Below are positions 36,131 to 41,218 of a stretch of DNA of 41,218 nucleotides, piece after piece. Source of the stretch: CAZOAR01 sp964577985. GTDB lineage: Bacteria; Gemmatimonadota; CAZMKB01; CAZNLH01. The position numbers were made by a program, and so were the translations under genes. The DNA lies in contig CAZOAR010000024.1 in the NCBI GenBank assembly GCA_964577985.1, positions 1 through 41,218 of the forward strand. Direction: 5' to 3'. The number at the start of each line of letters is the position of its first letter. Position 1 is the first letter of the stretch. The notes beneath the pieces were generated by a model that was given only the letters and a program-made list of their open reading frames with translations, had not been told where the DNA came from and did no database searches.

Positions 36131-37267
36131 TCAGGACTTGTCTCTGGACCTTATGAACTTCGCCATGATCCTGGGGCCGTTCCGGATTATGGATGTTATC
36201 TTCGGGTCAAACATGCAGCCGAGCAGACACACGAAAATACAACTCTTGGATAACTCCCGTACGTCCTCGTACCTTCGCGAGTTCCATATCTCCTTCAAGG
36301 GCTGCTCTGTAACATTCCCCACAGTACCGTAACGGCACACACTTACATCTCCATTCGGATTGACCGTAAAGCTCTTATATGCCACGAGGCACCTGCCCAG
36401 TTCCTCCCTCAAGCCCTTCTTCATCGCGAAGTAGGATGGTATCGCCTTCAGATGTTCCATGTCATTGAGAATCAGGGCAGCGTCTTTCTGCTTCTCCTCT
36501 GTCAGCCGCTCGATTACTTCTACCAGCCTGTCGTAGTTGTCAGGCGACACCCAGAGCGGGTAGTTCTCGTTTTTCTCTTTCCACCCCATCTTGTCACGCG
36601 TCGCCCAGTCGTAAGGATCATACGGCTGGACCCACAGGCTTGATCCATGTTTTCCGACAAAATCGAGAATGTCCATGACCTCGCCCAGATTACCGTCCGA
36701 CAGTACGGTATTGACCTTCAGATTGATATTTTGTGGTCTGATCGCATCGAACAGTTCAAACGCATTCTTTACTGCCTCAAATGCGCCATCGAATCCTCGG
36801 AGATTGTCGTGCGTGAGCGCGCTGGCGCCGTCGAGCGAAAGAGATATATGGCCGCCGCCTATCCTGTCGTACTCTCGAATAAAATCTTCCTTCAGTAGTG
36901 AACCATTAGTGGTAATGTGTGAGTATATTCCCATTGAGTTCGCGTATTGCAGAATATCCAGGATCTTGTCTTTATAGATCAGAGGTTCACCCCCGGAGAG
37001 TCCAATGCTCGATATCCCCCAATCGGACATCTGGTCGATAACATGTTTGAGCTGATCCGGCGTCATATACTCCTTCGCGTCTTCCGAGAGACCCGTCTCC
37101 CATTGAGGGCACATCTTGCAGTGAAAGTTGCACTTGTTCGTCAAGATGATGTAGATCTGAGAAGGTTTGGATACAGGGAGCTTCGTCTTCACGGCTATCC
37201 TTGTCCGTATATCACAGGTTATCTTCTGCATCCCCGCTTTCGCCAGCCTGATGACTCTGTCGCTCAT
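36131..37267 (-). CDS. Radical SAM / SPASM-domain protein
   Basis: A 378-aa cytoplasmic radical SAM enzyme. The [4Fe-4S]-SAM cluster motif is Cys46, Cys50, Cys53 (NKCNFHCKMC), followed by SIGLSGGEPLIY and TTNGSLL, the GGE and SAM-binding regions, and SLSLDGAS. The C-terminal ~80 residues hold further cysteines (GRCLVAYKS, DVSVCRYGTVGNV, KSCIFVCLLGC) in a SPASM-like arrangement for auxiliary clusters. Such enzymes within glycan clusters can modify sugars, lipids or peptides; the substrate here is not known. The ATG lies one base after the stop of the GT39-like gene and uses a GGGGGAGAG site inside that gene's end. Confidence 0.9.
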   Translation of the reverse strand: MSDRVIRLAKAGMQKITCDIRTRIAVKTKLPVSKPSQIYIILTNKCNFHCKMCPQWETGLSEDAKEYMTPDQLKHVIDQMSDWGISSIGLSGGEPLIYKDKILDILQYANSMGIYSHITTNGSLLKEDFIREYDRIGGGHISLSLDGASALTHDNLRGFDGAFEAVKNAFELFDAIRPQNINLKVNTVLSDGNLGEVMDILDFVGKHGSSLWVQPYDPYDWATRDKMGWKEKNENYPLWVSPDNYDRLVEVIERLTEEKQKDAALILNDMEHLKAIPSYFAMKKGLREELGRCLVAYKSFTVNPNGDVSVCRYGTVGNVTEQPLKEIWNSRRYEDVRELSKSCIFVCLLGCMFDPKITSIIRNGPRIMAKFIRSRDKS

Positions 37268-37268
37268 C

Positions 37269-38609
37269 TTATCTCTCCCCCATCTGATAGTCGGGCCTGT
37301 CGCGGAGGCCGCCAGTAACTAACAGTATCTTTTCGCGCGTGAAGAGCCAGTACATCGCGAACATTATGACGAACGGGATAACCGGGTATGAATACCTCGC
37401 CAGCGAGAAAAGGAAACTGTGAACCAGATTGAAATACAGTATTATCAGCAGAAAAGGTGCAACAATCACGTCCTTCCGCCTCCCTTCCATGAAACCGAAT
37501 ATCGCGAGAATGAGAAGCGAGAAATTGGTCAAGGCGTTTAAAAGGCTTACCGTAAGATAATGTCCCCTGTACCAGAACTCTATGAAATTCCTGCCCAGGT
37601 TGAGGACAAACTGGCCGGGTTGATCGAGGATGTTTCTTATCGCGAGTTCAACCCATCGTGTCTCTTCATTCACACTCTGGTCCTCACGACCCTCTTCCTC
37701 AATCCTCTCCATGATATCTGCGTCACCCTGATTCTCTTTGATCGTTGCCTGGTGGAAGAACCTGCCCCCGCGACTGGCCACCGAGATAAACTCACCCTCC
37801 ACATAGTAGTTGCGAATTACCCAGGGAGCAACCACAACAACAAAAGACAGGGAGAGGAGCGCCGATCTCTTCAGACCGAACAGGAGATTATGCCTGTGAT
37901 GGAGCAGAAAGCCGACCGCCAGCGGGAGCACCAGGAGTTGGGCCACAGGCTTCGTGAGTGTCATGAAGCCGGCCATGGCACCCGCCAGCGGGGCCCAGCG
38001 CATCGCTCCGATCTTCCAGAGGCGGAAGAAATATACAGCTGTGGCTACCGAGAAAAGGAGATACAGTGACTCGGGATGAAGGTAGGTCGCGTAGAGCATT
38101 GACTGGGGGAGCAGTATCAGGCAGAGAGCGGGAAACATGGCAAGGTTCCGATCGTCAAATACCTCCCTCGAGAGCTTGTAGAGAAGGATGCACGAGAGGG
38201 CCTGCAGGAGCGACTGGGAGATGATCAGCGCAAGCGCTCCCGTTCCAGCAACATAAAATAGTGCCACGAGAAAGAAGACATAGAGGGGTGTCCTGGACGT
38301 GTCAGGAGCCTGCCCCCGCACGGCGACATAACCATTGCCCTCGATAATGTTTTCGGCTATCTCGTCGTAGTCATCATTCATGGACCAGTCATATTGTTCC
38401 CCCAGGGTGTTGAAAACTACATAGTGAAAGAGCAACCTGGTACACAGAACCAGCAGGATCATGCCAGCATACCTTGACAGGTCGCTGCTGCCAAAGATCA
38501 TCCTCCGGATTGAAGAGATAACGCCCTCCCTGGGAGTTGATATTTCTTCTCTCCCGGGTTCATGCTCAACACGCTCGGGTTTTCTCATTATTGTCCTGGA
38601 TTCCGTCAT
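37269..38609 (-). CDS. GT39/ArnT-like membrane glycosyltransferase (GT-C)
   Basis: A 446-aa polytopic protein with an N-terminal cytoplasmic tail and about ten helices. The first extracytoplasmic loop has the paired acidic motif NDDYDEIAENIIEGNGY, then RTPLYVFFLVALFY, AGFMTLTKPVAQLLVLP and a long periplasmic loop before the final helices, the plan of dolichyl/polyprenyl-phosphate-sugar-dependent glycosyltransferases (PMT/ArnT type). It would transfer sugar from a polyprenyl-phosphate donor on the outer face of the inner membrane. The ATG at 38609 is chosen over one 21 codons upstream because AGGAGAG precedes it. It heads the operon running to 32659 and has a sigma-54-type promoter at 38657-38671. 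Confidence 0.85.
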   Translation of the reverse strand: MTESRTIMRKPERVEHEPGREEISTPREGVISSIRRMIFGSSDLSRYAGMILLVLCTRLLFHYVVFNTLGEQYDWSMNDDYDEIAENIIEGNGYVAVRGQAPDTSRTPLYVFFLVALFYVAGTGALALIISQSLLQALSCILLYKLSREVFDDRNLAMFPALCLILLPQSMLYATYLHPESLYLLFSVATAVYFFRLWKIGAMRWAPLAGAMAGFMTLTKPVAQLLVLPLAVGFLLHHRHNLLFGLKRSALLSLSFVVVVAPWVIRNYYVEGEFISVASRGGRFFHQATIKENQGDADIMERIEEEGREDQSVNEETRWVELAIRNILDQPGQFVLNLGRNFIEFWYRGHYLTVSLLNALTNFSLLILAIFGFMEGRRKDVIVAPFLLIILYFNLVHSFLFSLARYSYPVIPFVIMFAMYWLFTREKILLVTGGLRDRPDYQMGER

Positions 38610-38656
38610 CGCGACTCTCTCCTGGCGTAGAGAAAGGAAACTTCCGCGGGAGAAGC

Positions 38657-38671
38657 GCAAAACATGTGCCA
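38657..38671 (-). promoter_or_regulatory. Sigma-54 (-24/-12) promoter of the glycan operon
   Basis: The minus strand reads GTGGCACATGTTTTGCGC: TGGCAC, five bases, TTGC, with ten bases between GG and GC. The leader to the ATG at 38609 would be about 35 bases, ideal for a protein-coding operon start. Confidence 0.78.
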
Positions 38672-38760
38672 CTCTGCGGTTGGTTGCTCAGGCGTATGAA
38701 TGCCGGTTCACATGCAGAATGACGGGCCGGAGTCAGGTTCCGGACTCGGGATTCCATAAA

Positions 38761-38788
38761 AGAATAACGCAAAGTACCGGCGTGTCAA
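38761..38788 (-). promoter_or_regulatory. Possible sigma-70 promoter upstream of the glycan operon
   Basis: The minus strand holds TTGACA (38783-38788), a 16-base spacer and TATTCT (38761-38766). It would give a second, longer leader for the operon at 38609. The -10 element matches only four of six, so this is weak beside the sigma-54-type site. Confidence 0.35.
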
Positions 38789-38817
38789 CGGGTCTGGCGT
38801 TATAGTCTGGATTTCAC

Positions 38818-38845
38818 TTGACAGCACCCCGGCACCAATGATAAT
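38818..38845 (+). promoter_or_regulatory. Sigma-70-type promoter of the plus-strand GT-C gene
   Basis: A perfect TTGACA (38818-38823), 16-base spacer, then GATAAT (38840-38845, five of six matches). The leader to the ATG at 38908 is about 55 bases. The divergent minus-strand promoters lie just to its left. Confidence 0.65.
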
Positions 38846-38907
38846 ATCTCCGTCAGGTGGTGAGAACATTCCTGATCCTGCATTAAGAGTTAGGGAGGGG
38901 AATCCTG

Positions 38908-40587
38908 ATGGAGCAGAGTCCGCAGAAACGGTTGTTTCTGCACCTGGAGAAGCATGTTACATTATACCTGACATCCCTTGCGATTCTCTCTTCTCTCCTC
39001 ATCCCGTTCTTGTTCCGTATCTATTTTCGCCTGGACGACACAACATTTCTCGAATGGGTCCAAAACGCGAGGACCCCACTGGACTCATTCGACCTCTCAA
39101 CAGGCATATTGGGCGGCATGTTTCGACCCATGCAATACCTTGTCTGGTGGTCGCTCTATCATCTGTTTGGATTGAATGCGTTGCCGTATCAGATTATTCT
39201 GACCCTGTTCTTCGCGCTCTCCATGGTCTTCTACTTCAAGCTTGTCGAGTTAGCCTTCTCAAAATCTGTCGCATTGATGACTCTGATTGCTTACTTCGCC
39301 GTGTTTTTCTACTTGTGCCACATAATTTTCTGGTTCGCAGACTCAACATTTGTGATCGAGATCCTCTTCATGAACCTCTCCTTATACCTCATCCTCAGGG
39401 CCATCCGGAAGAATGGCGGCATACTGTGGGGGATCTTCTTCTATTTCTGCGCAATGTTATCCAAAGAACCGGCCGTCATCATTATTCCGGTTGTCTCTCT
39501 GGTCTTCGTGATAACTGAATGGAGGAGGATGACGACCAGCAACCGGAAAAGAAGTGTAGCGATTCTGCTTGCTCTTGCTGCACTGGGGCTTGTCTGGATA
39601 CTCCTCACCCCATTTGTCCATGGACGACTGGAGGGCGGACCAGGTCCCGGACTATCCGGACTGGCAATTATGGCCCTTCCAAAATGGAGATTCTATTCCG
39701 GCATTCTGCTCTCTGACCTGGGGATTCTTATCTGGATTTCCTCAGTCTACCTGGCGCTGAAATACGCCCTGTCCGGTGAAGTCTCTCCCGGCATAAAACG
39801 AATGGGCTTCCTTCTCCTTCTCAGTGTCGGCCTGTCCCTTGTCAGCGAGCAATTTCAAGATTTCGCTTTATTGATTTTATTTGCATCTTTTGTCCCCATC
39901 CTTATCAAGAGGCGGGATGAATCATTCGGCGTGGTCTGGTTTGCGGTACCGCTATCCGGCATTATGGTCTCTTCGTATATGTTTCGTACCTACCTCGCAG
40001 AAGCCTCCTTCGGAATCGCGATTGTCATCGGCCTCGTCTCCCATGAGATTATCGTTTCCATTCGCCCGGTCGTGAGGAGATTACCCCACAAATTCGTCAC
40101 GTTTTTCATGCTGGGTGCAGGAGTCGTCGTATGCGCAGGAATCTGGACAGCGAGGCCGGTGATTATGACGAAGTTCGAGGCGCTGCGCATCATCTCCGGT
40201 GCCAGCCAGAATATGGAGAGAATGATCGAGTATATATCCGAAAATTACGCGGAAGAGCCTGTTACTCTGGTCATCGTAAACTACGATGACATGGGGATCA
40301 GGCCAGACGAAGATCTGCCTCTTATGGATGATCTTGAGAAGGCGCGTCGCAAGAAAACACTCTCGAGTGTTGATATGAGGCGACTTCTCAAGGTTGCCGG
40401 TAACGAAAACGTAGTCGCCTGCGGTCTTTCCACCTTTCTGGAACACGAAGAGTTCAAAGAAGGCCTCCTGCTGGTCATGAACAATTTCGAGAAAGACTTC
40501 ATAGAGCAATCTGGCCTGAACACGAAATCAATTTACAAGGCCGAAACCTTCGGAGAAGGCTCAGTGTTGTACGAGCTGGTCAAGTAG
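38908..40587 (+). CDS. Polytopic membrane protein, GT-C glycosyltransferase-like
   Basis: A 559-aa membrane protein with about ten helices and a ~130-aa C-terminal soluble domain. The first extracytoplasmic loop carries FRLDDTTFLEWVQN, an acidic pair placed as in GT-C glycosyltransferases, and later MLSKEPAVIIIPVVSLVF resembles the conserved K-P helix of that fold. The C-terminal part (MIEYISENYAEEPVTLVIVNYDDMG onward) matches no family I recognise. GGGAGGGG precedes the ATG by about nine bases. It is the only plus-strand gene in the right half, divergent from the glycan operon, with a sigma-70-type promoter. It may use a polyprenyl-phosphate sugar, but this is inferred from fold-level signs only. 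Confidence 0.75.
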   Translation: MEQSPQKRLFLHLEKHVTLYLTSLAILSSLLIPFLFRIYFRLDDTTFLEWVQNARTPLDSFDLSTGILGGMFRPMQYLVWWSLYHLFGLNALPYQIILTLFFALSMVFYFKLVELAFSKSVALMTLIAYFAVFFYLCHIIFWFADSTFVIEILFMNLSLYLILRAIRKNGGILWGIFFYFCAMLSKEPAVIIIPVVSLVFVITEWRRMTTSNRKRSVAILLALAALGLVWILLTPFVHGRLEGGPGPGLSGLAIMALPKWRFYSGILLSDLGILIWISSVYLALKYALSGEVSPGIKRMGFLLLLSVGLSLVSEQFQDFALLILFASFVPILIKRRDESFGVVWFAVPLSGIMVSSYMFRTYLAEASFGIAIVIGLVSHEIIVSIRPVVRRLPHKFVTFFMLGAGVVVCAGIWTARPVIMTKFEALRIISGASQNMERMIEYISENYAEEPVTLVIVNYDDMGIRPDEDLPLMDDLEKARRKKTLSSVDMRRLLKVAGNENVVACGLSTFLEHEEFKEGLLLVMNNFEKDFIEQSGLNTKSIYKAETFGEGSVLYELVK

Positions 40588-40639
40588 TCCGATGGGCAGT
40601 GGTACGCCTGTCAAATACGCGGTCTATCGACATCGCTCT

Positions 40640-40662
40640 GAACGTCTTCCTCAAAGACGTTC
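40640..40662. terminator. Hairpin between convergent genes (candidate bidirectional terminator)
   Basis: GAACGTCTT and its exact complement AAGACGTTC flank a five-base loop, 52 bases after the stop at 40587. No T-run follows on either strand, so termination is only suggested by position. The rest of 40588-40924 shows no supported gene. Confidence 0.4.
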
Positions 40663-40924
40663 TCACCGCTAACATGGTCGGCACATAACAAACCCCGCAT
40701 CTTCCTTCACCGGTCCTTGTGTCAGACGACCTCCATGCCTGCAATTCCTTCCAGGAACGACGCAGTATCCTGATTGAGGAAGAGGAATAATGGTGACAAC
40801 GTGAGGAGAATGCCGAAGAGTCGATGTATAACTGGGGGTGGCACTCCTCTCCCGAGATAGATCTGTGTTCCGTCTGGTCAGCGAAGCGGCGCGATAAAGG
40901 CATCCCGCCGGATGAAACCGCTCG

Positions 40925-41218
40925 TTACTCGACCGTCGTGATGCCCCGGGGAGGATCTGGCGCCTGCTCGTCGCTATTCGTTACTCTTATCAGGATATAT
41001 CCATCCCTGCCGTTGACCGAGAGGCTCTCATTGACCATTTCGCCGTCGTTGTGGACCGTGTCCTGTAACCCTTTGATCTTTCTATATCGCGCGTCGCCGA
41101 GACCGCTGACGGTTCTCGTATCGCCGGTCGGATTAAACAGAACCGCGCCGTTGTCAAAATCTCTTCTCCAGACCCTGGAATCGATGTTTTCACCCTTTTC
41201 ACCATCGGCGTACCAGCC
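40925..41218 (-). CDS. C-terminal part of a probable putative glycoside-hydrolase-like protein (cut by window edge)
   Basis: An open frame of 97 codons enters from the right edge and ends at TAA (40925-40927). It begins GWYADGEKGENID and contains VWRRDFDNGAVLFNPTGDTRTV, then NDGEMVNESLSVNGRDGYILIRV. The pattern W-RxFxNGxVLxNP followed by a C-terminal DGxIL is what the ends of several putative glycoside hydrolase families (GHL15-like) look like, where it forms a small beta domain after the barrel. No catalytic region is in the window. It has no visible start and lies beyond the GT-C gene, facing it. Family assignment is tentative. Confidence 0.6.
   Translation of the reverse strand, partial: GWYADGEKGENIDSRVWRRDFDNGAVLFNPTGDTRTVSGLGDARYRKIKGLQDTVHNDGEMVNESLSVNGRDGYILIRVTNSDEQAPDPPRGITTVE

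Noticed and set aside
40580..40903. 107-codon minus-strand frame between the convergent genes
   Set aside because: Ser/Arg-rich shadow-like composition, no ribosome site or domain, and it overlaps the end of the GT-C gene.
1..41218. Exosortase/PEP-CTERM system, CRISPR-Cas, prophage or restriction-modification genes
   Set aside because: No such proteins, motifs or repeats were found; the secreted proteins end in FlgD-like sorting domains instead.

Overview
The window looks like a metagenome-assembled fragment (exactly 100 N at 17634-17733) from an uncultivated bacterium of the FCB supergroup or a neighbouring candidate phylum (Latescibacteria-, Krumholzibacteria- or Zixibacteria-like). The main evidence is four secreted proteins ending in FlgD-like / type IX secretion (T9SS) C-terminal domains, three of them with the NPFNPST signature typical of those lineages, plus a PorV-like outer-membrane protein. 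No tRNA, rRNA, CRISPR array or insertion sequence was recognised. Almost everything between 2122 and 38609 lies on the minus strand; only an NhaC-type antiporter at the left end and a GT-C-like membrane protein near the right end are on the plus strand.

Layout in the direction of minus-strand transcription. (1) 38609-32659: a surface-glycan operon (GT39-like membrane glycosyltransferase, radical SAM/SPASM protein, two GT4 enzymes, a flippase-like membrane protein), with several 4-bp start/stop overlaps. (2) 32332-19299: a 1013-aa FN3/sorting-domain protein, a membrane-anchored sulfatase-superfamily enzyme, an SGNH-hydrolase cargo protein, polysaccharide deacetylase, GT2, GT4 and a Wzx-like flippase. 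(3) 18836-18177: a small FN3/sorting-domain protein. (4) 17917-3020: a giant PKD-repeat surface protein, a PorV-TPR protein, a 1024-aa kinase/phosphatase fusion, a GmhA-like isomerase, a UbiA-family phosphoribosyltransferase and a DUF362 protein. (5) 2778-2122: a STAS-domain antagonist with a C-terminal helix-turn-helix. The right edge carries the 3' end of a gene resembling putative glycoside hydrolases.

The main discovery is regulatory. Five of these minus-strand units are preceded by near-perfect sigma-54 (RpoN) -24/-12 promoters of the form TGGCAY-N5-TTGC, at 38657-38671, 32500-32514, 19009-19023, 18015-18029 and 2925-2939. They share a locus with a partner-switching pair: a membrane-bound protein fusing an RsbW-like kinase, a sensor, an RsbU-like phosphatase, a transposase-like double HTH and a degenerate STAS domain, and a separate STAS protein that keeps the phosphorylatable serine and carries a related HTH. 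This resembles, with different architecture, the Vibrio fischeri syp polysaccharide locus, where the kinase/phosphatase SypE controls the STAS protein SypA and syp operons have sigma-54 promoters. My inference is that the window holds a partner-switch- and sigma-54-controlled programme that co-expresses a surface polysaccharide with T9SS-type surface proteins. The sigma-54 activator itself is not in the window.
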